A stretch of DNA of 64,000 nucleotides from Pseudomonas lutea (GTDB lineage: Bacteria; Pseudomonadota; Gammaproteobacteria; Pseudomonadales; Pseudomonadaceae): the NCBI RefSeq assembly GCF_000759445.1, contig NZ_JRMB01000001.1:1240001-1304000 (forward strand). The letters run 5' to 3'. Below the pieces are notes generated by a model. It was not told the origin of the DNA and did not search any database. It was given only the letters and a program-made list of their open reading frames with translations. A program made the position numbers and the translations under genes. Positions 46,291 through 56,500 of the stretch are shown here, piece after piece (the first letter of the stretch is position 1; every line of letters starts with the position of its first letter).

Positions 46291-46530
46291 GAGACTTCTC
46301 GCGGCGACAATGGGGGGCTGACAGGCCCGTCAGGCCCATCCGATGGCGTCCATTGAAGCGGCGTGAAGTGTCGGGGATATGTCGCAGGCACGCGTGAAAC
46401 GCCCAGAGAGTTGTCCGCAGCGCCATCGGATACACTGCGATACGCAACCGCCAGCGCTTGGGCACATTGGCTTCTGCGGCCCAGCAGCGCGGCATTGCGC
46501 CGGACCCACCCTCTAAACCCGGGAGACCCC

Positions 46531-46875
46531 ATGAACGTCGAACAAGTCGCCACCTATTGCCTTGCGCTCCCGGGCGCCCGGGAAGATTACAAATGGGGCG
46601 GCGTGCGGGTGTTTTCCATCGCCGACACCAAGATGTTTGCGGTGATGGGCCTGGCGGGCGATGACCTGTCGTTCAAGGTCGGGCCCGAGCTCTTCCTCGG
46701 GTATGTCGACCGTCCCGGCGTGCGACCGGCGCCCTATCTTGCACGCGCTCACTGGATCACCCTGACCTACCCGCTGGCCATGGGCGACGCAGAGCTGACC
46801 GATTTACTGACCCGCTCTCACCAACAGGTGGCGGCCAAGCTGCCTAAATGGCGTCAGGCGGCACTGAAGCTGTGA
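46531..46875 (+). CDS. MmcQ/YjbR family protein (114 aa)
   Basis: Matches the small YjbR fold, a double-wing-like alpha/beta domain: YCLALPGAREDYKWGGVRVFSI, KMFAVMGL, FKVGPE, APYLARAHWITL, and a C-terminal LLTRSHQQVAAKLPKW. GGGAGA lies just upstream of the ATG at 46531. Function unknown; often called a predicted DNA-binding protein. Confidence 0.9.
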   Translation: MNVEQVATYCLALPGAREDYKWGGVRVFSIADTKMFAVMGLAGDDLSFKVGPELFLGYVDRPGVRPAPYLARAHWITLTYPLAMGDAELTDLLTRSHQQVAAKLPKWRQAALKL

Positions 46876-46897
46876 AAGCCTGCGCGCAGCCCATTGC

Positions 46898-47341
46898 TCA
46901 AAAAAGATGCCGGGACAAGAAGTTACCGCCAAACAGTAGACGGTCCATCCAGAACAGCTGATGCAGCGTAACGATCAGCCAGAACACCAGTTGGTAGGAG
47001 AATTTGCGGGTTTTGTGGCGGAACACTTGCTGTGCCAGCAACGCGCCGGGCCAGCCGCCGAGCAATTCGCCCGCGTGTAATAACTTCTCCGGCGTACGTT
47101 GGCCGCCGCGCTGCGCCTGCTGCTTGTCATAGCCATACAGGGCGAACGTGATCACACTCATCAGCGCATAAACCGCAGCCGGTAGCCAACTCCCTCCGCC
47201 CGACCAATTCGTCGCCACCCCGTAAACGGGCAAGGCGCACAACAGCAGCAGCGCCAGCAGCTTTAGTTTCAGGAAGCGCACGGCGGCGGGCCTGCCGGCA
47301 GCCGTGCGACCCGCGTGTTGAGGATCTGAGCGTAGTGTCAT
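46898..47341 (-). CDS. DUF1294 membrane protein (147 aa)
   Basis: About four hydrophobic segments. The family signature is LPAAVYALMSVITFALYGYDKQQAQRGGQRTPEKLLHAGELLGGWPGALLAQQVFRHKTRKFSYQLVFWLIV. Some members carry an N-terminal cold-shock domain; this one does not. It begins just downstream of uppP (8 bp gap) and is probably co-transcribed with it. Function unknown. Confidence 0.9.
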   Translation of the reverse strand: MTLRSDPQHAGRTAAGRPAAVRFLKLKLLALLLLCALPVYGVATNWSGGGSWLPAAVYALMSVITFALYGYDKQQAQRGGQRTPEKLLHAGELLGGWPGALLAQQVFRHKTRKFSYQLVFWLIVTLHQLFWMDRLLFGGNFLSRHLF

Positions 47342-47348
47342 CTCACCC

Positions 47349-48179
47349 TCAGCCCTGCACGCTGGACCAATCGACCCAGCCGAACTGCCAGGTCGCCAGA
47401 ATCAGCAAACCAAAGGCGATACGGTACCAGGCGAAAACGGCGTAGCTGTGGGTGGCAATGAACTTGAGCAGCGCGCGAACGGCGATCATGGCAAAGATGA
47501 ACGAGGCGATGAAGCCGACCGCGAACACCGCCAGGTCACCGGGCTGGAACAGGTCGCGGTATTTGTAGCCCGAATACACCGAAGCCGCGACCATGGTCGG
47601 CATCGCCAGAAAGAACGAAAACTCCGTCGCGGTCTTGCGCGACAGGCCGAACAGCAGGCCGCCGATGATGGTGGAGCCCGAGCGCGACGTCCCGGGGATC
47701 ATCGCCAGGCACTGGGCGAAACCGACTTTCAAGGCATCCACCCAGGTCATCTCATCGACCGTTTCGGCATGAATGACATGCTGACGGTTCTCGGCCCAGA
47801 GCATGATAAAGCCGCCTACCACCAGCGCGACGGCGACGGTGATGGGGTTGAACAGGTATTCGTGAATCAGATCGGAAAACAGCACGCCCAGGACCATGGC
47901 CGGCAACACGCCCACGATAAGGTTAGCGGTGAAGCGCCGCGCCTCGGGCCGAGTCGGCAGTCCGGTGACCACGTCCAGGATCTTGCGGCGGAACTCCCAC
48001 ATCACTGCCAGGATCGCCCCCAGCTGAATGATGATATTGAAGGCCATCGCACGTTGGCCGCCGAAGCCGATCAGGTCGGCGACGATGATCTGATGGCCTG
48101 TGCTGGAAATCGGCAAAAACTCCGTCAGCCCTTCTACAACCCCAAGTATCAACGCCTGTATGGCGGTCCAAAGATCCAT
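47349..48179 (-). CDS. uppP: Undecaprenyl-diphosphatase UppP/BacA (276 aa)
   Basis: Recycles undecaprenyl pyrophosphate for peptidoglycan and O-antigen synthesis; a membrane protein with about eight helices. The signature motifs are [17 protein letters not shown] (N-terminal Glu and Ser/His) and [16 protein letters not shown] prefer the second of two adjacent ATG codons (48179), which leaves a little more room after the purine-rich GGGGGA. High expression of this protein gives bacitracin tolerance in other bacteria. Confidence 0.96.
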   Translation of the reverse strand: MDLWTAIQALILGVVEGLTEFLPISSTGHQIIVADLIGFGGQRAMAFNIIIQLGAILAVMWEFRRKILDVVTGLPTRPEARRFTANLIVGVLPAMVLGVLFSDLIHEYLFNPITVAVALVVGGFIMLWAENRQHVIHAETVDEMTWVDALKVGFAQCLAMIPGTSRSGSTIIGGLLFGLSRKTATEFSFFLAMPTMVAASVYSGYKYRDLFQPGDLAVFAVGFIASFIFAMIAVRALLKFIATHSYAVFAWYRIAFGLLILATWQFGWVDWSSVQG

Positions 48180-48525
48180 CATTCCCCCGGCTGGAACCCG
48201 CTCATGGCAAGGCTCTCTTGATATGTATGACCCACTGTGGCGCGAACGATAAACGGTCGAGCGTAAAAAAAGCATGAACGCTCCAGCTGTCTGGCTCGGG
48301 CATCAGCGCGGCGATCCTAGCAGACCTTTCTGACGAACGCGCTAGCATGAATACTGGCGCGAAGGCTTTGACGTTTACCCCGTCGTCGTTACATTTCCTC
48401 TATGGAGCGCGCCTGTTTTTCTGCTGTGTTCACAGACGCATCCGACGGGCCATCGCGCCCCACTTCCAATGCCAAAGCGCATACAATCGCCGACCGGTTT
48501 TTTCATCCTTTATTCAGGAGTCGCC

Positions 48526-49089
48526 ATGTCAGGGCTTGAGCTGTTCGCCGCCGCACTCGGTGTCATTGCCGTTTGGCTGACAGTCAAACAGAACCCATGG
48601 TGCTGGCCCATCGGCCTGGTCATGGTGTTGCTGTACACCTGGATCTTTTTTGACGTAAAGCTCTACTCCGACATGCTCTTGCAGGTGATCTACGCCGCCC
48701 TGCAGCTGTATGGATGGTGGCAATGGACTCGACGCGGCGCAGCGGACAGCGGCCGCGCAGTCACGTCGCTGGGTGGCGGCAGCCTGTTGCTCAGCTTGCT
48801 GGCCGGGGCGGTGGTCAGCGCAGTGCTGGGCGCGGCCATGGCGCACTTCACTGACGCCGCGCAGCCCTGGCTCGACGCTGCACTGACCGGCTACAGCCTG
48901 GTGGCGCAGGTGTGGATGGCGCAAAAGCGCGTGCAATGCTGGCCGTTGTGGATCCTGCTCGACGTCATCTTCGTAGGCCTGTTCCTTTACAAAGCGCTGT
49001 ACCTCACCGCCGCCCTGTACGCCCTGTTCACATTGCTGGCGGTGCAGGGCTGGCGTGACTGGCGCGCCGACCCTGCGCTGGTGCGTTGA
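48526..49089 (+). CDS. pnuC: Nicotinamide riboside transporter PnuC (187 aa)
   Basis: A seven-helix PnuC-family transporter with WLTVKQNPWCWPIGL, LYSDMLLQVIYAALQLYGWWQW and VAQVWMAQKRVQCWPLWILLDV. The W-rich QxYGWWxW segment is the nicotinamide riboside-binding region. AGGAG sits 5 bases before the ATG. The stop overlaps the kinase gene by one base. Import by facilitated diffusion is trapped by phosphorylation, which explains the coupling. Confidence 0.94.
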   Translation: MSGLELFAAALGVIAVWLTVKQNPWCWPIGLVMVLLYTWIFFDVKLYSDMLLQVIYAALQLYGWWQWTRRGAADSGRAVTSLGGGSLLLSLLAGAVVSAVLGAAMAHFTDAAQPWLDAALTGYSLVAQVWMAQKRVQCWPLWILLDVIFVGLFLYKALYLTAALYALFTLLAVQGWRDWRADPALVR

Positions 49090-49619
49090 TGCCCATGAAA
49101 GTAATGGTCCTGACAGGTCCCGAGTCCAGCGGCAAAAGCTGGCTGGCGCAAGAGATTCAACAGTGCTTTGGCGGCCTGCTGGTGGGCGAATATGTGCGTC
49201 AGTTCATTGACGAGGTTCAGCGGGACACCACGTACGCCGACATCGACCTCATCGCCCGGGAACAGCTGGCCCGGGAAGACGCCGCGCGAGCACTTAACCC
49301 TTCGCTGCTGATCCTCGACACCCACCTGCTGAGCAACATCCTGTGGAGCCGAGCGCTGTTCAGCGCTTGTCCGACCTGGCTGGAGCCAGCCATCGCCGAA
49401 CGCCAATACGATTTGCACCTGCTGCTGTCACCGGAAGACGTGGAGTGGACCGACGACGGGCAGCGCTGCCAGCCCGAGCTGAGCGAACGCCAGGCATTCT
49501 TCGAAGCCAGCCGGCAATGGCTGATCGCCCATGAGCAGCCTTTTGAGGTGATTGGCGGGAATTGGCGACACCGCAGCGCGCAGGCACTCCAGCGTGTAGC
49601 GCAGCTAATGAGCCATTAA
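49089..49619 (+). CDS. NadR-type nicotinamide riboside kinase (AAA, 176 aa)
   Basis: P-loop GPESSGKSWLAQ followed by VGEYVRQFIDE, LLILDTHLLSNILWS and LLLSPEDVEWTDDGQR: the ribosylnicotinamide kinase part of NadR alone, without the helix-turn-helix and adenylyltransferase domains. It phosphorylates imported nicotinamide riboside to NMN. The start is the ATG at 49089 overlapping the pnuC stop (TGATG); MKVMVLTG at 49095 is an alternative. Confidence 0.9.
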   Translation: MPMKVMVLTGPESSGKSWLAQEIQQCFGGLLVGEYVRQFIDEVQRDTTYADIDLIAREQLAREDAARALNPSLLILDTHLLSNILWSRALFSACPTWLEPAIAERQYDLHLLLSPEDVEWTDDGQRCQPELSERQAFFEASRQWLIAHEQPFEVIGGNWRHRSAQALQRVAQLMSH

Positions 49620-49666
49620 GTGCATTTGTCCGGACGCGCAGGTGCTCCCGTCCGCCACCGGCGTCA

Positions 49667-50986
49667 TCATCGGATCTGGTGCTTGTGCAACAAACGGTAG
49701 AACGTCGGGCGCGAGATGCCCAGTACCTTGGCAGCAACGCTGAGATTATCGCTGTGGCGGGTCAGCACGTCGCACAGCGCCTGCCGTTCGGCCCGGGACT
49801 TGTATTCTTCCAGCGTGGCCATGCTTGAACTGAACGCCTCCTCGCCAAGCAACCCCAGGTCAAACGCTTCGATCTGCCGACCTTCGGCCAACACGAGCCC
49901 GCGACGCACCCGGTTTTCCAGCTCTCGCACATTGCCGGGCCAGTCATGCTTGCCCATGGCAACCAGTGCGTCCTGGCTGAAATTACGCGCGCGTCGGCCG
50001 GTCTCGCGGCTGTAAAACTGCGCGAAATGATTGGCCAGCAAGGCCAGATCACCATGCCGCTCTCGCAATGGCGCAGTGCCTACCTGCAAGACATTGAGCC
50101 GGTAATAAAGGTCTTCGCGAAAGCGCTTCATGCGGATCGCCGCTTCCAGATCGACATGGGTCGTCGCCACCACACGCACGTCCACGGGCACCCGTTCGCC
50201 GTCCACCTCAACGTGACGCTGCTGCAGAAAGCGCAACAGATTGGCCTGTACTTCCAGCGGCAGGTCGCCGACTTCGTCAAGAAACAGCGTGCCGCCGTCA
50301 GCTTCTTCTATGCGCCCGGGCATGCGCTGGCGCAGCCCGTCACCTCCCTTGCCGACCTCGCCAAACAGCTCCGCTTGCAACAAATGTTCGGGCGTCGTTG
50401 CGCAGTTCACCGTCACGAACGGCTGCTCCCGACGCTGGGATTGCGCATGCAGGGTGCGCGCAATCAGCTTTTTCCCGGTGCCGCCTTCGCCACGAATCAG
50501 CACTGGCGATTCGGTCGGGGCCAGCTTGGTCAGCAGCCGGCGTAACTCGCGCATCGGCCGGCTTTCTCCCAACAGCTTCTGCCCTGCGCTTTCGCCATAC
50601 TCCGTGCCTTTGGCCCGCAGACGTGCCATGCCATAGGCACGTCCGAGCGTCACCTGTACCCGGGCGACATCAAAGGGCAACGTATGGAAGTCAAAGAACC
50701 ACTCGCACACAAAGTCACCGACCAGCTCGCGGCGCAGGTCTTCACTGGTCAGCGCTGCTATCCATTCAGTGTTGCTGCGGGAAATAAGGTTCTTTACTGC
50801 GTCGGGGTGTTCGAAGTGTTCGGGCAGCAGGCGGATAAGCCCCACATCACAGGGCCGCGACACCGCCTGCTCAAGCGTACAGGTCTCGACTTCCCAACCC
50901 GCAATGTGCAGGCCGGGGATCAATTGCAGGCATTCTTCGCACGGTTCGACAATCAGCAGGTGGCGTGTGGAGGCCAGATCGTGCAT
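49667..50986 (-). CDS. VpsR-like AAA+ regulator lacking the GAFTGA motif (439 aa)
   Basis: Three parts: an N-terminal receiver-like domain (1-125) in which the usual phospho-Asp pocket is eroded, a sigma-54-type AAA+ domain (about 135-365), and a Fis-type helix-turn-helix (NLSVAAKVLGISRPTFYRLLHKH). Walker B is LFLDE (234-238). The Walker A segment is GEGGTGKK (166-173), not the usual GETGTGKE. The loop that should hold GAFTGA reads ELFGEVGKGGDGLRQRMPGRIEEA, so the sigma-54-contact motif is absent. Vibrio VpsR has the same defect and works with sigma-70 RNA polymerase. AGGAAA precedes the ATG. It may sense c-di-GMP; target unknown. Confidence 0.88.
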   Translation of the reverse strand: MHDLASTRHLLIVEPCEECLQLIPGLHIAGWEVETCTLEQAVSRPCDVGLIRLLPEHFEHPDAVKNLISRSNTEWIAALTSEDLRRELVGDFVCEWFFDFHTLPFDVARVQVTLGRAYGMARLRAKGTEYGESAGQKLLGESRPMRELRRLLTKLAPTESPVLIRGEGGTGKKLIARTLHAQSQRREQPFVTVNCATTPEHLLQAELFGEVGKGGDGLRQRMPGRIEEADGGTLFLDEVGDLPLEVQANLLRFLQQRHVEVDGERVPVDVRVVATTHVDLEAAIRMKRFREDLYYRLNVLQVGTAPLRERHGDLALLANHFAQFYSRETGRRARNFSQDALVAMGKHDWPGNVRELENRVRRGLVLAEGRQIEAFDLGLLGEEAFSSSMATLEEYKSRAERQALCDVLTRHSDNLSVAAKVLGISRPTFYRLLHKHQIR

Positions 50987-51092
50987 GTGAGTTTCCTAGG
51001 CGCCGAGTCGAGAGAGATCAATCGTGAAAACATTTGTGAAACAGTGCCTTGTGAAGGCCGATTGACACCATAGCAAGTTTATTGACGCGCCC

Positions 51093-51120
51093 TTGGACCG
51101 TTTCCCTCTAAGGCTAAGAT
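51093..51120 (+). promoter_or_regulatory. Candidate sigma-70 promoter for the 88-aa gene
   Basis: TTGGAC (51093-51098), a 16-base spacer and TAAGAT (51115-51120) resemble a sigma-70 promoter. It would give a leader of about 235 nt ahead of the small gene at 51361. Confidence 0.4.
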
Positions 51121-51193
51121 CGAAACGTGCTTAGCAGCGCTTGACCACGATGACCCTCGTTTCTGCGGTTTCGCCGGTGATAGCGGCAAGTCG

Positions 51194-51229
51194 CCGGAGG
51201 TCCCGATGCAAAGCAAGACGGGCCTCCGG
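51194..51229 (+). other. Strong hairpin in the leader of the 88-aa gene
   Basis: CCGGAGG-t-CCC pairs with GGG-CCTCCGG across a 15-base loop. No T run follows, so it is not a classical terminator; it may be a leader RNA structure or mRNA-stability element. No further gene is visible between 51000 and 51360. Confidence 0.45.
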
Positions 51230-51360
51230 TGTAAATAATTGGAAATTTTCAATACCGGGTGTGACTCAGCCGTGGATAGCGGTCATCAGTACAAGTATCC
51301 ACCGAGCGAAACGCCCACCCGCCGGTGCACCACAGAGACCGGGCACTTTGAGGACATTCC

Positions 51361-51627
51361 ATGAACGCCCCTTTGCGCTTTAACGATGCTTTGCTGATTG
51401 CCGGCCACGCCTTCGAACCCTTCCGCTGTGTGGCCTGGGCCCCTCAAGACGGTAACGGCGAACTGAGTCTGACCGTTGTCGATCGCACCAGCACCCGTAT
51501 TGGTCGCAAGCAAATTCCGAGCAGCGCGTACTGCGATCCCAAGCAGCTGGCACAGCTGCTCGAGCAAGCCCGCGCGGAAATCAGTGACGAAGGTTATCGT
51601 CTTGAGCCGTGGACCATGCCGGCCTGA
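51361..51627 (+). CDS. Small conserved-looking protein of unknown function (88 aa)
   Basis: Not recognised. A soluble, acidic protein starting MNAPLRFNDALLIAGHAFEPF and ending EGYRLEPWTMPA, with one Cys. GAGG lies upstream of ATG 51361 and codon usage fits the genome. It is convergent with the ChlD-like gene, with only 23 bases between stops. The long structured leader is the most notable feature. Confidence 0.65.
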   Translation: MNAPLRFNDALLIAGHAFEPFRCVAWAPQDGNGELSLTVVDRTSTRIGRKQIPSSAYCDPKQLAQLLEQARAEISDEGYRLEPWTMPA

Positions 51628-51650
51628 GACGTTTCCAGGCCAAACGCCGT

Positions 51651-52280
51651 TCAGCAGTCGTCGAGGTGGCGGTAATCTGCGTCGAGCTGCCGGGCGATTT
51701 CCCGGGCGCGCCCCAGCCTGATGGGACCGCGCTCGATGTCGACCAGCAGCACGGGGCCTGAGAATGGAGCCAGGGGCGGGACATGCTTGACTCGCCCGTC
51801 AGTGACGATCAGCACCCGTTGCTGCTCTGCGGGGTAGCGTTTGTGACGCACGGCCGACCACTCGGCGGCCTGATTGATCGCCTCGGCCAACGGCGTACCT
51901 CCTCCAGCCCCCAGCGCATCCAGCCATGGCTGCAACGCCGCGCTGGCCTTGAGCCCCTGATGCTGCCAGCGCGCGTCGTTGCCGCTGGCGGTCAGCAAGG
52001 CCAGCCGGGCGCGCTGCCGATAGGCGTCATCGAACACACCTGCCAGCAAGCCTTTGGCCAGACTCAGCGCCTGATGCCGCCGGGTCGATGCCGATGCGTC
52101 CACAATCACCAGCCACAGTTGCTGCGGGCGCCGGCTGCGGGGTTGGTGAACCAGATCCGCACGCACGCGCGGTCGGCCACGCAATAACGTCGGCAGCCAG
52201 GCTATCGCTCCATGGCTGCCTGTGCGGGCAGCGCCGTTCCTGCCGCCGCCGAGTGCGCCCGGCTTAGGGCTGGCATTCAC
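51651..52280 (-). CDS. VWA-domain ChlD-like chelatase subunit (209 aa)
   Basis: A von Willebrand A domain with a MIDAS metal site: DASAST (about 61-66), GGTPLAEA and LIVTDGRV. The N-terminal 45 residues are Arg/Gly-rich. In aerobic cobalamin synthesis of Pseudomonas, ChlI- and ChlD-like proteins replace CobS/CobT as the AAA+ motor working with CobN. It starts at a GTG (52280) 27 bases after the ATPase stop, in one unit with chlI and cobN. It is much shorter than true ChlD (about 600 aa) because the N-terminal AAA domain is missing. Confidence 0.87.
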   Translation of the reverse strand: MNASPKPGALGGGRNGAARTGSHGAIAWLPTLLRGRPRVRADLVHQPRSRRPQQLWLVIVDASASTRRHQALSLAKGLLAGVFDDAYRQRARLALLTASGNDARWQHQGLKASAALQPWLDALGAGGGTPLAEAINQAAEWSAVRHKRYPAEQQRVLIVTDGRVKHVPPLAPFSGPVLLVDIERGPIRLGRAREIARQLDADYRHLDDC

Positions 52281-52306
52281 CCCCGACCACTGACGGGAGC
52301 GAATGC

Positions 52307-53413
52307 CTAGGGCTTTTTTGGCCAGTGCGGCACTTCTTTACGGGCGCCCGTCACCATACTGCGTGCGGGCAACTCGCCCCAGCTGCCCTCGCCGTCCTGC
52401 GGCGGCTTATGGTCCGTTTGACCCGCGTCGGCCGGGCTCTCGGCTGTGCGGGATGGCGGCTGATCGAGTGCTGGCCGGGGTAAGGATGGTTGCGTCGGCT
52501 GTTGCGATTGTTGGGGTTGTGGGGGTTGCTCAGCCGGTTGCGATGACTGCCGAGGCGGTTGCGGTGCGCGGCGTCGGTGACGCAGGGCGAAGTCGGCCAC
52601 GGCATCGATGTCGGCCTCGGCGATAGCAGGACTTCCGCGCCAGGCTGCATGTGCGCGAGCGGCTCGCAACCACACCAGATCCGCGCGCAAGCCGTCGACT
52701 CCTGCTGCAAAACAGCGCTCGGTGATCAACCCCAGACTTGCGTCATCCAGGGCAATGGTCTCCAAGAGCCCCCGGGCGCTTTCACAACGGGCCTTGAGCG
52801 CTTGCTGCTGCGTTGCCCACTGCTGACAAAACGCTTCGGGTGCCGCGTCGAAATCCAGACGACGACGGATGATCTGCCCACGCTGCTCCGGCAGCGTCTG
52901 CCCGCTCAGTGCCACGTTCAGCCCAAAACGGTCGAGCAGTTGGGGCCGCAGTTCGCCCTCTTCCGGGTTCATGGTGCCGATCAGAACGAAGCGCGCCGGG
53001 TGGCGGTGAGACAGGCCATCACGCTCCACCAGATTGACGCCGCTGGCGGCCACGTCCAGCAGCAGGTCGACCAAATGGTCAGGCAGCAGATTGACCTCAT
53101 CGACATACAGCACGCCGCCGTCCGCCTTGGCCAGTACGCCTGGCGAAAACGCCGCGCGGCCCTCACCCAGCGCGGCGTCCAGGTCCAGCGTACCGACCAG
53201 CCGTTCTTCAGTAGCGCCCAACGGCAACGTCACGAACTGACCACTTGCCAGCAAATCTGCCACGCCGCGGGCCAGCGTCGATTTGGCCATGCCGCGCGGC
53301 CCTTCGATCAACACACCGCCTATTTTCGGATCGATGGCGGTCAGGCATAGCGCAACCTTCAGGTCATCGGCACCGACGACAGCAGCCAGAGGAAAATGTG
53401 GAATGTCGGTCAT
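52307..53413 (-). CDS. ChlI-like AAA+ chelatase ATPase (368 aa)
   Basis: An AAA+ ATPase of the magnesium/cobalt chelatase I type: Walker A GPRGMAKST, Walker B GGVLYVDEVNLL and sensor region LIGTMNPEEGELRPQLLDRFGL. After about residue 285 a low-complexity Pro/Gln tail (residues PQPPRQSSQPAEQPPQPQQ and on) leads to the C-terminus and probably tethers it to the ChlD-like partner. The ATG at 53413 starts the conserved part. It lies 90 bp downstream of cobN in the same direction. Confidence 0.92.
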   Translation of the reverse strand: MTDIPHFPLAAVVGADDLKVALCLTAIDPKIGGVLIEGPRGMAKSTLARGVADLLASGQFVTLPLGATEERLVGTLDLDAALGEGRAAFSPGVLAKADGGVLYVDEVNLLPDHLVDLLLDVAASGVNLVERDGLSHRHPARFVLIGTMNPEEGELRPQLLDRFGLNVALSGQTLPEQRGQIIRRRLDFDAAPEAFCQQWATQQQALKARCESARGLLETIALDDASLGLITERCFAAGVDGLRADLVWLRAARAHAAWRGSPAIAEADIDAVADFALRHRRRAPQPPRQSSQPAEQPPQPQQSQQPTQPSLPRPALDQPPSRTAESPADAGQTDHKPPQDGEGSWGELPARSMVTGARKEVPHWPKKP

Positions 53414-53503
53414 GTCGGGCCCTGCTTGTGCATCAATGAGTGGGGTGGTGGCGTGCGCCGGCAAGCGCAAGTGTGCAGTTCGCGATGGCAGCTGACCGTT
53501 GAT

Positions 53504-56500
53504 TCATGACTCTTCGATGTCCAGCAACAGATTCTCCAGCGCCTCGCGGTAGTCGCCCGGCGCCTGCCACAAACCTCGCTGTTGCGCTTCGAGCATGCGT
53601 TCGGTCATGTCGCGCAACGCATCGGGGTTGTGTTGCTGAATGAAGTCGCGGGTTGAGGCATCCAGCAGGTAAGCGTCGGCCAGCAGAGCGTACTGATGGT
53701 CATCGATCAGCTCGGTGGTGGCGTCGAAGGCAAACAGGAAATCCACCGTCGCGGCCATTTCGAACGCGCCCTTGTAGCCGTGACGCTTGACCCCCTCGAT
53801 CCATTTCGGGTTGGCAGCGCGTGAACGCACGACCCGGTTCAGCTCCTCCTTGAGGGTGCGTATCCTGGGCAAATCAGGCTGGCTGTTGTCGCCGTGGTAA
53901 CTGGCAACCTTGGCGCCGGCGAGGCTTTCCGCCGCTGCGAGCATGCCGCCTTGAAACTGGTAATAGTCGTTGGAGTCCAGCAAGTCGTGTTCGCGGTTGT
54001 CCTGGTTTTGCAGGACGGCCTGAACCTGGCTCAGGCGTTTGGCAAAACCGTCCCGCGCAGGCGTTCCTTCATCGCTCCCGCCATAGGCATAGCCGCCCCA
54101 GTTCAGGTAAACCTCGGCGAGGTCTTCACGGCTCTGCCACAGGCGCCCGTCAATAGCGTTCTGCACGCCTGCACCGTACGCGCCGGGCTTGGCGCCGAAG
54201 ATCCGCCAGCCAGCCTGCTTCGCGGCTTGCTCGGCATCCACACCGTCGCGCTGCATCTGCGTTCTTTCCTGCCTGACGCGAGCCGCCAGCGGGTTCATGT
54301 CATCGGGCTCGTCCAGCGCCGCCACGGCCTGGACGGCCGCATCGAACAGCCGGATCAAATTGGCGAACGCATCCCGGAAGAATCCCGAAACCCGCAGCGT
54401 GACGTCAACCCGCGGGCGGTCCAGCAGGCTCAGCGGCAGGATTTCAAAATCATCCACGCGTTGACTGCCGGTCGCCCACACGGGCCGCACGCCCATCAGC
54501 GCCATGGCCTGGGCGATATCGTCACCTCCGGTGCGCATCGTCGCAGTGCCCCAAACCGATAGCCCGAGTTGACGTAAATAATCACCATGATCCTGTAAGT
54601 GCCTCTCCAGCAAGAGATTTGCGGATTGAAAGCCGATTCTCCAGGCCGTCATGGTGGGCAGATTGCGCACGTCCACCGAGAAGAAATTGCGCCCTGTAGG
54701 CAGGACGTCAAGCCGTCCGCGACTCGGCGCACCGCTCGGTCCGGCCGGCACGAAGCGGCCGCTCAACGCCGCGAGCAGGTTCGCCATCTCGGAAGGGCCG
54801 CAGGCGTTCAGCCGAGGAATCACAACCTCGCGCATACTCTCAACTACCTCTGCCAACGCATTGTTAGCAAAGGAATATTCGAAAACCGAATCCGCCAGCA
54901 AGTGCTCAATCATCTCACCTGCCAGCAGCTCGAGTCGCTCGCGGGTGTCACCTGCGGTGCGCCACGGGTCGAGGCTTACTTCATGTAACACCTGAGGTTT
55001 GGCACCTGCCCAGGGCGCGCCCAAGTCACAGTCCAGCGGGTCAAAATCCAGGTCCAGCGCCTGACTCAACACGCGCAGCAGACTGGCCTGACCGCCTCGG
55101 CCGTCGCCGCGGGGTACACGCACCATCGCCAGCAGGGTGTCGGTGCGCAAGCGACCCGTGGGCGATTCGCCGAACACGTGCAGGCCATCACGGATCTGCG
55201 ATTCCTTGAGGTCGCACAGATAGGTGTCAAGACGCGGCAACCATACGGTCGGGTCCGCTGCATCAGTGTCGCCTTCGAGCGCCAGCTCGCGGTCGATGTG
55301 GGTTTCGCGGACCAGCGCAAGAATGTCCTTTTGCAGTTCCCGGGCGCGCCGCGGATCCAGCAGCTGCGCTTCGTAGTATTCGTCGGCCAGCAGTTCAAGG
55401 TTGCGTAAAGGGCCATAGGTTTCGGCGCGGGTCAAAGGTGGCATCAGGTGATCGATGATCACTGCCTGAGTGCGCCGCTTGGCCTGGGCGCCCTCACCCG
55501 GATCATTGACGATGAAGGGGTAGATGTTGGGCATCGGCCCCAATATCGCATCCGGCCAGCAATGCTCGGACAGACCGACGCCCTTGCCCGGCAGCCATTC
55601 GAGGTTGCCGTGCTTGCCAACGTGGATCACTGCGTGGGCGCCGTAGCGATTGCGCAACCAAAAATAGAACGCCAGATAGCCGTGGGGCGGCACCAGATCG
55701 GGGTCGTGGTAAACGGCGCTGTGGTCAACGCTGTAGCCTCGCGCCGGCTGGATCCCGACGAAGGTCATGCCCAGGCGCAGGCCGGCGATCATCATGCGTC
55801 CGTCTCTGCACATGGGGTCGGTGTGTGGCGCTCCCCAGCGTGCGGTGACTGCCTCGCGATTGGCAGCGGGCAGCGCCTGAAACGCGGCCAGGTATTCCTC
55901 CATCGACAGGCTTTGGTGGCACGGCCGCTGGTCGAGGCTGTCCGGGTCGTTGGTGACGCCACCGAGCAAGGCGTGAATCAGCGCAGTGCCGGTGTCGGGC
56001 AGGTCCTGGACCGGGTAGCCCTCGCGCTGCATCGCGCTCAGAATGTTCAGCGCCGCCGCCGGGGTGTCGAGCCCTACGCCGTTGCCGATGCGGCCGTCAC
56101 GGGTCGGGTAATTGGCGAGGATCAGCGCCACGCGCTTGTCGGCGTTGGCGGTACGCGCCAGAAGCACCCAGCGTCGGGCCAGTTCGGCAACGAAGTCCAT
56201 CCGCTCCGGTTGTGCGCGATGGCACACCACATCGGACTGGCTGCGCTCGCTGCGCCACGCCAGGTCTTTGAAGCTGATGGGGCGACTGATGATGCGGCCG
56301 TCCAGTTCCGGCAACGCGATGTGCATGGCCAGGTCGCGCGGGCCGAGACCTTGAGCGCTGGCCCGCCACGCCGGTTCGTTTTCCTGGGCGCAGATGGCCT
56401 GAATCACCGGAATGTCGCGGCGAAACGGACGCACATGGGGCGCGTCAGGGCTGGACTGGGCGAACCCGGTGGTATTAAGGATGACTTCGCACTCGACCTC

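Noticed and set aside
49667..50986. Standard sigma-54-dependent activator
   Set aside because: The GAFTGA loop is missing and Walker A is altered, so I labelled it VpsR-like instead.
51194..51229. Rho-independent terminator of an upstream transcript
   Set aside because: No T run follows the hairpin; the next bases are TGTAAATAATTGG.
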